The translations under genes were made by a program, and so were the position numbers. Positions 11,309 to 22,728 of a stretch of 41,275 nt of DNA are shown here, in pieces (position 1 is the stretch's first letter; every line of letters starts with the position of its first letter). Source of the DNA: Nemertoderma westbladi (taxonomy: Eukaryota; Xenacoelomorpha; Nemertodermatida; Nemertodermatidae). Under the pieces are notes generated by a model. It was not told the origin of the DNA. It saw only the letters and a list, made by a program, of their open reading frames with translations, and did not search any database. The stretch spans positions 1-41,275 of the forward strand of contig JAUCBJ010003689.1 of the NCBI GenBank assembly GCA_032718475.1, read 5' to 3'.

Positions 11309-12110
11309 GCCCAATAAGAAGAATTAATTCATTCGTTCCGGTGTGGTGATATAGCCCGAACGCTCTCAAGTCGCCGTAAAGCAACTTTTATTGTGTGTAG
11401 AGTGGTTTACCCGAGTGGTTAGGTTTACGAATGAACGTTATTAGTGAGAGTAAATAAAGCCACGAGTTTTAAAACATTGTCGTAAAATACTTTGCAACAA
11501 TCACCTTCTGTATGTCGTTGATGAAAAACCGCGTGCATGAAACTTTTTTGTTAAAAAGAAAGTTTTTTGCTTTTGCTTGTAGAGCTTCATTAAAATATTA
11601 TTAAAGTAAATTTTTAATTATTGATTAGAATTATTGAAATATTAAAGTCCATGGTACAGTACCTCTTGTTCTTACATACCGTTTCATTCACTGCTGCTAC
11701 AAGTACCTTCAACGGTCCCTTCACTGCCCCTAACAACGGTTGCCATGGTAACAGTGCTTCGGGACTGGGTTCGTGGATTGGCAATCATCGATAGAAACCA
11801 ATTTGGTGTAAAATTTCTAGATATTGAGTGTTTATAATAGCGGTTGCTAGGGTCTCAGTCGCTGTTGACATGGAAACACGTTTTATTCAAATTGCTCAAG
11901 GCTGAGAGAGCGACACCCTCCCTAATATCGATTAGTATGGTATTGTGGTCATGAAACTGATGAGACTTTTTATGGGTATAAAATTGCACGGTTCATCACT
12001 TTGCTGCCGGACTACCTGGTATCTACAAAAATCGAAGTCTGTCCCTAAAATAGCCTAAATATATTGCGTATATATTTCGCGTATATTTATAGCGTGTATA
12101 TATATATAGC
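11309..12110. other. Non-coding stretch between satellite and hAT element
   Basis: No exon is recognised. It contains an X-box-like motif (11739-11752) and, at 12064-12118, short gcgtatata-type repeats in which the hAT element inserted. Confidence 0.5.
11739..11752 (+). promoter_or_regulatory. X-box-like (RFX) motif
   Basis: GTTGCCATGGTAAC fits the RFX X-box pattern GTNRCC-N(0-3)-RGYAAC with a 2-nt spacer. A weaker related site, GTTGACATGGAAAC, lies at 11864-11877. RFX sites often control ciliary genes, but this one is 2.7 kb beyond the 3' end of the CCDC17-like gene, not at its promoter. It may be chance or an enhancer. Confidence 0.35.
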
Positions 12111-12885
12111 GTATATAGTAGGGATGTCCCGGAATCGATATTTTGATTCCGGCCGGAACCGGAACGGGAATTCAACATGCCGGAACCGGAATTTTCTATA
12201 ATTAGTGAAATACACTAAATGACCCAAGAAACTTTACAATTTTTTTGTGAAACAAATGAATTTTTTTAATTTCTAAAGCTAAGTTTGATGTGGAGAATGG
12301 CCTGGCCGGTTATGGCCTATTATGGGGACGGGATGGTATTTCGGCATTGAACGACAGGGAATTCAATATAATTTTTTTCTAAAATCTATAACTTTGGCCA
12401 AAAGTTAGGTTTTTAGCATTTAGACTCATACCTAAGAACCTACGTTATAAACAAAAACCTTTCGTTTCGCGTCATTTTAGGTCCTTTGGTGCAATATCCT
12501 AGTGCCTTGACAAGGGAAAGTAGCATGTTACAGTGACATGTTATTCGAACCAAAACAATAAACGAGGCCAATAAATAGTACATGTTACAGTTTAATTATT
12601 GTTGGGAATAAATAGATTTATGGTGAGAAATGGCTTTGCTGTAAAAAGAATTAAAACTAGTATATTATGCAGCACCTACGACGCAGGACTGAACTAACGA
12701 CCACTCGCAGGACCTGTACGTATTGTAATAACGTTTATATTAGATTTAGGTTAGAGCAGTAATTGTAATTGTATAATACTGTATTTGTATCCAAGTAACA
12801 TACCCTAAAGGACCCCCATGGAAATAAGCTGCAAATCTTTAGGGGTCATCCTATATGTTGCGTCGGACAATACCAATCATAATAT

Positions 12886-12967
12886 TATCTACCATATTAT
12901 TTAATAATTAATTCAAAGTAAAATAATATCTACCATATTATTTAATAATTAATTCAAAGTAAAATAA
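12886..12967 (+). repeat. 41-bp tandem duplication
   Basis: Two adjacent copies of a 41-bp AT-rich unit containing tctaccatattatttaataa lie inside the hAT-like element. Confidence 0.85.
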
Positions 12968-13048
12968 TATAAAAAATCAATGTAAAATATTGTAAGATCA
13001 ATCTAAAAAACGTCATTTTATAAGCAAATTGGAAAAACCACTCGTTAA

Positions 13049-13372
13049 GGCCCGTGCTCCACTGGTAAGTCTTATATAGTCTTAGTCAGAATAATTATGG
13101 AACACGTTGGTTTCAATGGGAGCGTCTCCACTGGTAAATCGTATCGTAAGTTACGACCTATGAGTCGAAAGTGATTATGTCCCATGTTACATCTTTTGAC
13201 ATATGACTCATGTGTTATATCCGGCAAGATGCCTGTGATTGGTTACTTTGGGTATAAATATGCAGTAAATGTGAGACGCATCTTATATTTTTTATCAAAT
13301 GACTTATGACTTGTGTTACCAATGGAGCAAGGAGGCATTCATTTTGACATTCTGACCAGTGGGGCACTGGCC
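13049..13372. mobile_element. Small inverted-repeat element (MITE) nested in the hAT-like element
   Basis: The left end ggcccgtgctccactggtaa matches the reverse complement of the right end (ggccagtgccccactggtca). Internal pieces such as ccactggtaa and gacttatgactt also recur in inverted orientation. Its length is about 324 bp and it has no coding content. I could not confirm a target duplication (left flank gttaa, right flank tatta). Confidence 0.65.
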
Positions 13373-13589
13373 TATTAATGCATTTCATTAGTTAATGTAA
13401 ATTACGATGGTTATTGTGAATTGTATATGAATACTACAGTAGGTGGTGTAACATATGGTGGGACCATTTTAGTTTGATTACCAGGTGCATTTTTTTTGGA
13501 AATGTGTTACATATTGTATCCATCAAGACTGCATTCACTGTAATAAACAAGGTGGCTGAGAATTTTCCCTCATTAGATAGGTTAGTTAG

Positions 13590-13687
13590 GTTCCACCTTT
13601 GGTGCATGGTAATAGTGGTTGCATTGAATTCCAATCTATCTGGAGGTCGTGGGTTCGATCCCCGCATGTGGGCCAAGGCAGTTTTCG
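13590..13687 (+). mobile_element. tRNA-derived SINE-like fragment, second copy
   Basis: It carries a B-box ggttcgatccc (13652-13662) and an A-box-like gtaatagtggttg upstream. It is the same family as the minus-strand copy at 6397-6485, sharing tagtggttgcattgaattc and gcagttttcg. The head resembles a tRNA but lacks pairing acceptor stems, so it is not called as a tRNA gene. Confidence 0.68.
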
Positions 13688-14027
13688 ATTCAGCACGAAT
13701 GGTTTGAAGGGGCTAACCAGGGGGCATCTATGCCTTGCATCCTTAAATGTTATCTCTAACGGTCGAAGAAAACTTCATTTCTATACTTTTTTACAAGTGT
13801 TGAAAAGTATATTAATCTAATTGGTAATAATGTTTAAAAAATATATAAATGTTGATAATAATTTAACAAACTAATTGCAACTATCAAACTAGTTAGGAAC
13901 CTGGTAATTCCGGTAAAATTCCGGCCGGAATTGACCCCATTCCGGCAATTCCGGCCGGAACCGGAATCGGGCAAAAACCGCCGGAATTCCGGCCGGAACG
14001 GAATTCCGGGACATCCCTAGTATATAG

Positions 14028-14474
14028 CAGGACAATTCATTTTTCGTTTTAATAATTGCAATAAAGTTGATCATCCTAAACGGATCATCATCATTTTTAT
14101 TATTCAATTTATGAAAGTTAAAATATATAAATGATATATTGATATATTGATGTTATATCACCTCACTGTTAATAGGCGCGTGGTTAAGTGATTTTGAACT
14201 TTTGAAATAAAAGTTATAACATCATTGTTAGCAATAATGATAGATATTATGGGTGTAAAATTTAATTTCACCTTCATGTTACATTCGGTTTACTTATCTG
14301 TTTATGGGTTCTGAAACCACTTAAATATACATGAACCTGTAAATTTGTAAATTAAATGAATAATAATAACTATTTTAATTAATATATTTAATGTAATAAC
14401 GACGTAATAAGAAAATCCACCGACGATTAAATACAAATTGTATTCCTAATGTTTTTTTTGGGGTGAAAATTGTA
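14028..14474. other. 3' flank of the CCDC17-like gene
   Basis: AT-rich, presumably including the 3' UTR on the minus strand. An ATTAAA hexamer (plus-strand tttaat, 14387-14392) lies about 85 bp past the stop codon and is a possible poly(A) signal. Nothing else is recognised. Confidence 0.4.
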
Positions 14475-16306
14475 TTAATAATCATCGAAATCTGGCGGAG
14501 GTGGCGGAGGTGCGGATCCGATATCGGAAGGGGTCACTCCACCGGAACTGTAATCCGGTGTTGGCTCCGGTGTCGGTTCAATGAGATCCAGTACTAAAGA
14601 CTGAAACCTGGAGGCCAGGGACTCACCCAAAGACGAGGCAGTCTTCCCGGGAGGGATCTGGTCCCGCAGGGACGGACTAGGTATTTTCTTCATGTAAGAC
14701 GCCATTTTATCAGCCGGGAGGTAACTCGTGATCGCTTCTGACATGGGATCTAGTTCTTCATTTCTGCGTCCATCAGCGAGTCGGATGAACACAGAGGCCC
14801 CCGGTAAGTATTTAATTTGTTTTGATTCGATCAGACGCGAGATGACATCGCTGCACGGTGCCTTAGTGAAATCCTGAATGACTGGCAGGGTTGGGGCACC
14901 TACAAACAATGGTAGTTGGTAGACGTTAGTGTTGGCGTAGTGATCGGAGAAGACTTGAGTTATAGTCCAGGCTTGTTCATGAAGTCCGTACTTGTAAGTG
15001 TCCCCAGCGGCTGTGCATGAAATTTCTTGCAAATGAAAGATCACAGTAAGATACTTGTTAAAGGCCCGGTGTTTGAATGGTTTAAGACCATCGTTCCAAA
15101 CGGGACTTTTTTGCTCGCTATCAAAATCAATGTGTTCAGTAAAAGCGAGATTATCGTACCTTGCCATGGGGTAGCCATAGTAATAGGCGGCTGGAGGATT
15201 GAAACAGAAAGTACCTTGTGTGAAACGGGACCAGGGTACGTTAACAGCTCCATCCAGCGCCACGTGCAGACCGTATTCCGGGAGATAGGGAGTCATGTAC
15301 GTGAGATCTACATCCATGGGGATGGTATCCATTAAACGGGTAAGCTGGTTCCGGATCCAGGTGTTGATGTTACGATCCGTAATCAATCGCTTCTCTTGTC
15401 CGTCACCAATCAGACTCAAACTCTCTCTAACGCTTAGATACGACCTATTCTTGTATATATTCTTGTATAAGGCGAGCTCTCCCTTTGAAGGAACACACGA
15501 TGTCGATATGTAGACGCCTTGTGAGTACTCTGGGCGCTTTTCTACCACACCCAATCGCGCCCAATCTGATTGAGGTATTTTTTCTGCTTCGAGTGGCTTT
15601 CCACTGGGTCCCTTCGCGGCGCGGACTAGTCGTACCAGTAGGGTGGCGCACGGTACATGTCGGTGCGTCTCTCGCATTGTCGACTCGGTGAGGGGTTTCG
15701 AAGCGTCCGGCGCCTGGCTGTACATCCGCAGTTGATGGCTCCCCTCGTTCAATGTTACTTGAACGCCGGGTTTATCTGTGGATGGCTGTTTAAATGTACC
15801 ACTTTGCACGAAAATATTCAAAGAAGCGTACCCGATCACTGTCAACGTTTTCTGGAATTTATCAATACTGTAAATTTTTACGAGGAGGGTCGATGAAGGT
15901 GGAATGGCGCTATCCCGTATTTCTACGCGGTAATCGTAAATTGGATTGTAGATATTGGAATCTAAGTTCAATCCGGTGGAAATATCCTGTCCGATCCTGT
16001 TGTAATTCCGATCGAATATTCTCCCTGCGACGCGACTAATTGTGGTCACGTCCGGCAGACACCGCGCTCCGTCCACGTAAAGATCGAATCCATCGCCGCT
16101 CTGGAAGGGTTGAGTCATCGGGATGTCTCTGTCCACGAATATCCAGGGTTTAATCGCGAAGTCCTTGAAGGCCGTCTCCTGGGTGTCGTCTGCATCCATT
16201 CCGTCGTCAGAGGGCGACAATGACCGCGGCGGGTCTATCGAATACACTTGGAACCGCACGGTGGTGTTGTGATACGGGATCCAGTTTAATGATGCGTCCT
16301 GGTAAC
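14475..16306 (-). CDS. CCDC17-like protein, exon 2 (C-terminal C2-like modules)
   Basis: This exon encodes residues 854-1462 and the stop codon. The open frame extends upstream to 16388, but that extension is intron: an acceptor (tgttttattttcAG/GTTACC) sits at 16307/16306, and its phase (2 nt) completes the codon left by exon 1 (1 nt). Two beta-rich stretches look like C2-type folds, starting near residue 926 (FDLYVDGARCLPDVTTISRV) and near 1196 (YGLHVALDGAVNVPWSRFTQ). Between them is a segment containing HVPCATLLVRLVRAAKG. The protein ends in a proline run and acidic tail, APPPPPPDFDDY. Human CCDC17 as I remember it (about 620 residues) does not extend this far, so this region is the long invertebrate-type C-terminus or a lineage extension. 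Its function is unknown. Confidence 0.85.
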
Positions 16307-17396
16307 CTGAAAATAAAACAATTGCCAATAGAAAAGCCTTTTTATAACTAACAATAAAATTACAAATTATTGTACAGACAAAATACAAAATACTTGATTA
16401 ACCTCATCTCCCTCGATCTAGTTTATTTACCCCCCCCCCCCCCCCCCCCCTCACTCCCGATCGCTGCCCCCACTAAGGAAATAATGGTTCTCGGGACGGG
16501 CGCCAAATATACTGAGATAGTATAAATAAAAAATATATAGTTGTATAATTTATTAAAAATCATTATAAAATCTATAATCAAGATCAAATAAAGAATAACT
16601 TTATTTTATTTATAACATCCACAAGACGTGACGTCACGGTCATGGATACAATAATATTTAGCGTCAACGTGAAGATGTCAACTAATCTATAATGATAGAA
16701 CTGAGAGCCTTTCTCGAATGAATATATTTATTATTTAAATTATTACCTTTTTCGAATTGTTTGCGTGAATCTGGGTGCCTCAAAATACATTCAATAACTT
16801 TACGTAATCGTCTCCCGCAAAAGTATGAGAAGTGTGACTGAAATTAAATTTTTTTGTTCATTTTCAACCTTAACCGTTCCCGCGTACGATTATTTTAATG
16901 GCAAATTAAACAAAATCCTCAATGATGCCAACTGGCCATCAGTCGGGTTATTGATAACAATCATATTACTTGCTAAAAAACATGCAAAACATTTAATATA
17001 CTCCCATGCATGTTTCAGTGAAAAAATACCTCAGATATCTGCCGGACTATAACTAAAAGTTCACATACACATACACTCAAACTTTAAGGGAAGATATTGA
17101 GATGTGACGAATTTTTAATTATTATAGTCATTTTATAAATATTGATAAAATTATATTAATAGTTCTTTTTATTTATTTGTGTGGAATTAATTTCGCACTA
17201 TCAAATTGCCAGCGCGACATATTTTACAACTTTACATCGCTGTGCCACATTATTTCTCATTATGTCCCTACACCATACATTTTACTATGTATGTCCAGTA
17301 TATCCAGTATGTCACCGCGTCATTAATAAGTTGTTCTAGAAAGTTTGACTGCATAACTACAAATAATTCCCCACAAATAAATGTAATTCGATTCGC

Positions 17397-17495
17397 CATT
17401 GTTCATAATTAGCACTTTAAAGCTTTTACGGCTATCGTTCTATAATTTCCCTCGCTCGTGCTGTAAAGCTATAAAGTGCTATTTTATAAACAATG
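17397..17495. repeat. Imperfect hairpin / small inverted repeat
   Basis: cattgttcataattagcact pairs with the reverse complement of agtgctattttataaacaatg, and tttaaagc with gctataaa. This leaves a roughly 40-nt loop that includes ttccctcgctcgtgctgtaa. It may be a tiny MITE. Confidence 0.6.
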
Positions 17496-18175
17496 ACGTA
17501 TATAGCTATTCAGTGCAACAAAATCAAAATTTTTCGCTAGTGTAAAGCCGCTCAATTCAAAAAACATATAGCATCAATTATGTGTGTCTCTATAAATTGT
17601 GTGATTTAAAGAGTGTTTAAATTTTTGTTAAAGAGTGATTTTTTAACATGTATCGAAACTGAAAGCTTTTGTAGGCGAAACTAATGTCATTCCATTCCTA
17701 TTATATCGTTTTATGTATTATATATATAGTTAGTTTTAGCAGATTGGGGGTGGTGTGGGGGGGGGGGTCTTTCAACGCAATCAAAATTCATCCTTCTCCA
17801 GGGGAAATTCGACGTAAATAACAGCTGATTACTCACAAAAATAAAACTGTAACCTGTTCTATTGACTTTCGTTTATTGTTTTGGTTGGAATAACGTGCCA
17901 CTGTAAACTGTTCCTTTCCCTAAATTGAGAATTTTCGATTAAGGCGGGATATGTATTCGCCGATATGCGATTTGTGTCCCCCCCCCCCCCCCCCCCTCCC
18001 TTTCAGCGCTTAAGAGTCAAATTTTAATTATGCCATTATATATAAAAATATATATATATATTATTATGCCATATGCTATTATTTTATATTCAATTAATTA
18101 CATCAGTTTTACTTCACGTAGATTTGAACAAATTGAAACTTATTTATTATTATTATATTAATTGTTGCTTTAACC

Positions 18176-18355
18176 GAAGCTTACTATAAGATAGATAAGA
18201 TAGTCTTTATTGTCTAGGGCAATATCACCCCCAGCCGCTATGCGACTTATTAGACAAATATTACAATTTAATTGCACTGCAATACACAAGGTTACACCAA
18301 TAATCCCCCCTACTATGTATAGTAATGTATATAGTACAAAGAAGGCCATGGCCGT
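18176..18355 (-). mobile_element. Probable retroposon 3' tail
   Basis: On the minus strand a unique segment ends in gacaataaagactatcttat followed by ctatcttatag, a tail with an AATAAA and short ATCTT repeats as in many LINE/SINE 3' ends. No coding part remains. It lies within about 15 bp of the exon 1 donor. Confidence 0.4.
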
Positions 18356-18367
18356 AACGTTACTAAC

Positions 18368-20924
18368 CTTTATCGTGTAACGGTATCTCGTTTGGGTCTG
18401 GCACCGGCAACTCGTACAACCTCGTCTCGTGGGTCCCCTCGTTAAGGCTCCCATTCGCGTCGAACAACGGAATGGATGTCCACGCCGCCAGGTAAGCGTC
18501 GTCTATGTAGGTGGGCCGTTGCACAGTGCTGGCTCGACCCGCATGGGGGCGCAGGTAGAAGCGCATCAACACGATCATCTCGGAACGAGACCGGAATTCG
18601 GGGAATGACGCCCCCTGGCGGCCGAACACGTGATAGGAGTGCAGGAAGTTGGAAGCCACGGGTTCGGTAGTGAAAGTCGCTGGCCCGTATGTGGTCGTTA
18701 CCATGGCACCCGTATCCCACATATATATTCCACATCGGATTTTCCCTTCTCCATTCGGGGCGCCTTTTACTCTATCTATTTCGATTCCGATCGTCTCGTT
18801 ATGTTGTATAGAAAGTCTGTCGAAGTCTCGTTGACTCTCTATGTACTGACCTTCGCTTGACGGAGGGGGGATCCGTCTAGGTGGCCCCCCTAATGCCCCC
18901 CTCTGCGAGCTACCAATGCGTCTACCCCCAGGCTGTTGTGGGGGGAAATCGTATCTAACCGAAGATCGATCTGAGTCTTTGGAGCGACCCGAGTTCACTA
19001 TTCCGTAGTGTTGCGGCGGGTACTGATATTGCGGCGCCTCCATCACGCTGACTCGCGCCACCGATTGAGCCTGCGCGTCGCGTGCATTGCAAACGCGGTA
19101 GTAAAGCTCCGTCATACCCACCTGCGGCAAGTAATTCATATCGAAGTACGATATGTGACTCTGAATGGGAGCAATCTTCAGGGGTACCCGCCATTTACCC
19201 GCAATTATACGATTTTCATCATCGAACATCTGTAATCGAATCCATCCTACAGTTTGCAAGGATTTCGCGCTGGAATGCTCGGTCGCTTGCAGCTCACACA
19301 CTAGCGAGGTACCTGCTGAAGGCTTGCACCGCTGCACCGGTTGTTTCGCATTGAGCATCGCGTAGTTTCCTGACATCATCCCTTGGTACCGCGACCCGGA
19401 ACTCAATTCGTGCATCGGTAGACCTATAGGGGCGCCCAACTGCTGCCCGCCGTGGAACAGCCCCACGACCAGGCGGCAGTTCCGGTAACTCACGTCCAGC
19501 CCCAGTACGAAGTCGTAATAGATCACGAACCCGGATGACGGGTCGTAAGGTGCGGGTTCCAGACCCGATCCGATCTTTGTGACGGGGCCGCCCCATTGCA
19601 TTATATGCGGGATCTCGTGTTGTGGTTGCCCCATAAACTGTACCCTCGCAGAATCATTGGTGGGTTGCGGGGCTGGGTGGTAGTGAGTGTCCTTCGGTTT
19701 ATTGCCTCCACCAGAACTTAAATCTTTCCTCATTTTTCGTATCAACGCTTCGTGCTTCACAAGATCCAACTCCTGTTGTAACTTTGTCATTCTTAAAGCG
19801 TGTTCTTTACGCATTTTCTTCAACTCATCATCATCATCACCATCACCTTTTGATTTATTCAAAGATTCCAATTCTTCCATCAACTTGCGATTCTCTGATT
19901 CAAATTTGACGAGTTGGAAGTTGAGCGGGTCTAGTTGATTGGCGTAGTCAGTTTGCATTAGAGAGACGTCTCGCAACATGGCGTCAATCTGCGCGAGGAT
20001 GGCGGGGTCGTTGCCTCCGCTAGTGATGTAGTTGTGTTTGATCATTTGAATCTCCTGACTCACGTGACTTCCGGGCATTCCCATTGGCTGCACCACAGGT
20101 GGAATTGACGAGGCTGCAAGAGGAACAGAGGCCAGGTTTTTATCATCCTGTGAGGCTTTTAGTTTAACAACAATATCGCGCAATTCTTTTAATTCCGTTT
20201 CGTTTTTCTCATTTTGTTCTTGAAGACGTTTTATCAGCGTTTTATCGTCAGATTGGTTGCGTGTCGACTCAGAAACTGTTGCCAGTCCTTCCAACTTTGT
20301 CGCGATGTTGTTCCGACGTTTCTCCAAGTCCTGGTACTTCTCTTGGATGGCGCCAACGTGAGCTTTGTATTCATGTTGGGCCGTCTCCCAGTAACGTCTG
20401 GAGGACGCGTTCCCCTGGTTACCAACCCCGGGGCGGTGGGACTGGATAGCCCGGGGTCTAAACGATACATGATGTTCCTCCTCACCACTGGATGGCGCTT
20501 CAAGTCGTCTTTCTAATCTGCTTATGTCATCGCGAAGTTGTTGTTCTTTCGCTTTCAGGATGTCGTAATCATTTGTAAGACTTTGATAGTTGAATTTGCC
20601 CAGGACGTCATCTGAGGCTTGTGATAGTGGGGTGTCTACGTTGGGCGATGGTGGTCTCTGTAGATATGGTGGTAGTTCGATGTTGTTTGTCTCTTTCAGC
20701 ATTCTTCTTTCACTGACGTCCTGGTTGTGTCTCTGTCGACTCTTTTTCGCCTTGTAAGCTTTTATCTCATCAATAGTGACGCGATTGGATGTGTCCCCCT
20801 GGCGGCGTAGGGAAGTATCGCCGAGACGAGGGGTAATTCCCAAACAGAAACCCGATTGATGTTTTTTCAACATCCCAAGTGTTTTAAAAGTCATGTCGCA
20901 ATCCGGACAGTTAACAATATCCAT
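18368..20924 (-). CDS. CCDC17: CCDC17-like coiled-coil protein, exon 1 (zinc finger, coiled coils, C2-like modules)
   Basis: This exon encodes residues 1-852 plus one base. Residues 6-27 form a C2HC finger (C6, C9, H22, C27), like the N-terminus of vertebrate CCDC17. Charged heptad-rich stretches at about 112-145, 185-260 and 330-400 predict coiled coils. Family signatures follow: YITSGGNDPAILAQI (299-313), GLEPAPYDPSSGFVIYYDF (454-472), YAMLNAKQPV (521-530), LVCELQA and VCNARDAQAQSVA (611-623), then YQYPP. A second C2-like module starts near 712 (IGIEIDRVKGAPNGEGKIRC). ATG 20924 is chosen because the zinc finger starts immediately after it. The exon is 2557 bp without interruption, whereas I recall the mammalian gene having many introns. 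Sites of action are inferred from the family only; CCDC17 is associated with ciliated tissues but is poorly characterised. Confidence 0.92.
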
Positions 20925-21564
20925 ATTAATGTTATTTCTGATATTTATACTTATTATTTATTTGGTAATCATCAAATAATTAATTTACTTAAAAATTTTG
21001 GCATATAAAATTGATTAATACTATAACAAATAAACAAACAGTAAAGTATATAAATCGTGACAAGTTAAACTCTCATATAGAAAGATTTACTAAATAGATT
21101 GACACAAGTTGTTGTATCTCTTGGCAACAGTATTTGGCAAGCCTTTCGGATAGCACCTGGATGAATATTAAATCGATTGTAAAGATTTATCATCTCGCAA
21201 TGTCTCAATCTTTGAAGATGAGTTTCTGTGATACGATTGTTTTACGATTATGTTACGATTATGTTATTATGTTTTTTTATGTTGTGGGTACAGTACACCA
21301 CAGCTTCAGTTATTATTTTAGTGGTGTCTATTTTGTCTGTAGGATTATCTAATATTCAAATGGTAGACCAAATGTTGACGTTATGGTCCAAATAATGTAA
21401 CGTATTCTCTTGAGCTAAAATTAGTGTAAGATGTATAATTAATTGTATTACAAACTAAACAATAGTTTAACTATCTAAAAATTTTGTAGGAATTTAGCAT
21501 ATCGATGTACAATATTATATAACAAAAGTGTAATACACCCCGATAGTGGAAAATGGGTTTCCCA
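20925..21564. other. Upstream flank of the CCDC17-like gene
   Basis: AT-rich, presumably 5' UTR and promoter of the minus-strand gene. A half X-box (ggcaac, 21123-21128) sits about 200 bp upstream of the start codon, but no full RFX site is present. A 72-codon + frame (21134-21352) has no recognised feature. Confidence 0.45.
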
Positions 21565-21935
21565 TCCGACATTGTGTCAAGTACAATGCACACATCTCTA
21601 ACCAGACACTATGTAACATTATAGGTGTCTCGTTGGTTCCCCCAAGCTTGACACTAGAACAAAGCCGCCTCCGCGTTGCAAGACATTGCTTTCGCCGTAA
21701 GGACCAGCCAGTGCATAATCTTGTACTTTGGCAGCCTCATGGAGTGAATAAGCATGGTTTTCGCCCATGACTTTCTTGAGACGCCTCCTAAAGGACACTG
21801 ACTCTGAAGATGCGGATGATCTAGCAAATGTCATGGGTGATAGAGAGTTGTGGCGGCCCAATTTTGTTGATAAGCCGGCATAACATCTCAATGTGCAGTT
21901 TCAATCCTGCAGGCCGATTATAGTAGTACAGTGTA
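21565..21935 (+). mobile_element. 3'-end fragment of a non-LTR retrotransposon, same family as 7069-7685
   Basis: The + strand encodes SLVPPSLTLEQSRLRVARHC and QPVHNLVLWQPHG, matching the minus-strand fragment at 7069-7685. Nucleotide similarity continues through gagacgcctcctaaaggaca to the same 3' end (gattatagtagta). Frames are broken by an internal deletion after about 21755 and by later stop codons. The RT and endonuclease are missing. Confidence 0.85.
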
Positions 21936-22728
21936 AACAAATAGCCACAAGCAATATCAATAATTAAATTACTGATATATAGAATAACCCTATACCTGGC
22001 TAATCTAACATTTTCCAAATAATTTTCTAAATTTATACGTTTTAACGTTTTTAATTTAAGAAATCTAAGCCTTAAATACACAAAAATAAATGATGAAATA
22101 AATAAACATTAGTTTTTCCCTTTGGTAATAATTTGGATGGTTACTGTATACACTAATGCGATGTATGAACAAGGTTCTATTATATTAAACTAACCATTGT
22201 GAAATAAATGGACTAGAAGGGGTTCTTGAAACGAGATATCACCACAATTGTGTAGTCAGTCCAACGTAGATACTACTACTACTAGGATCGGCATGCTGCA
22301 TTGCAGCTGCATTTTGCCGTATTGTATTTTGTTGGTACAATATATGGAGATATTTATACAACTTCTCTATAAAACGAGTGGATGTAACCTCGCCCATCGA
22401 ATTTGTCGACCTCAAAATCCCTTATCCCCTAGAATTTTATTTGTTATATTATAAACTATTGTGGTTTTTAAATTAAAACAAATAAATAAATTAAAGCTAA
22501 AATCAATAGAGCAATCACAATTTAATTATGTGAAAAATCTTCGCTATCATTAATGGAAATTATGAAATTTTATTGCAGTGGAATTGTATATTTTTTTTAC
22601 ATCAGTTACCTTAATATATCGTAAAATTTTTGATATATTTAAAAATTTGATACGACTTTTAGTAACCGAAATATAGCAATTAATGTGTAACACGCCAGTG
22701 TAAATATTACTGATTTCCCATTGAATCA
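21936..22728. other. AT-rich spacer before the LTR element
   Basis: Only short frames occur here (for example 22248-22454 +, 68 codons). No motif, repeat or RNA gene is recognised. Confidence 0.55.

Larger units (their letters stand above)
12119..14019. mobile_element. Non-autonomous hAT-like DNA transposon with 8-bp target duplication
   Basis: The ends are inverted copies of tagggatgtcccggaat (12119-12135 and 14003-14019). An exact 8-bp duplication, gtatatag, flanks the element (12111-12118 and 14020-14027), the hAT hallmark. Sub-terminal zones (12121-12200, 13905-14010) are packed with ccggaa/ttccggccggaa motifs, typical of transposase-binding repeats. No transposase frame is present. Nested inside are a 41-bp duplication, a smaller inverted-repeat element (13049-13372) and a SINE (13590-13687). 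Confidence 0.93.
16307..18367 (-). other. Single intron of the CCDC17-like gene
   Basis: The minus-strand donor is aaag/GTTAGTA (18368/18367) and the acceptor is ttttcAG/G (16307/16306), phase 1. The intron is 2061 bp. It contains two long C homopolymers on + (G on the transcript) at 16430-16450 (21 nt) and 17978-17996 (19 nt), a G run at 17757-17767, a hairpin (17397-17495) and a probable retroposon tail (18176-18355). No exon is seen inside. Confidence 0.9.

Noticed and set aside
13590-13687. True tRNA gene
   Set aside because: The B-box is good, but no acceptor stem or complete cloverleaf can be drawn, and a second SINE-like copy exists at 6397-6485.
18442-20516. Several 60-100-codon frames on both strands within CCDC17 exon 1
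   Set aside because: They overlap a long conserved coding exon and show no homology.
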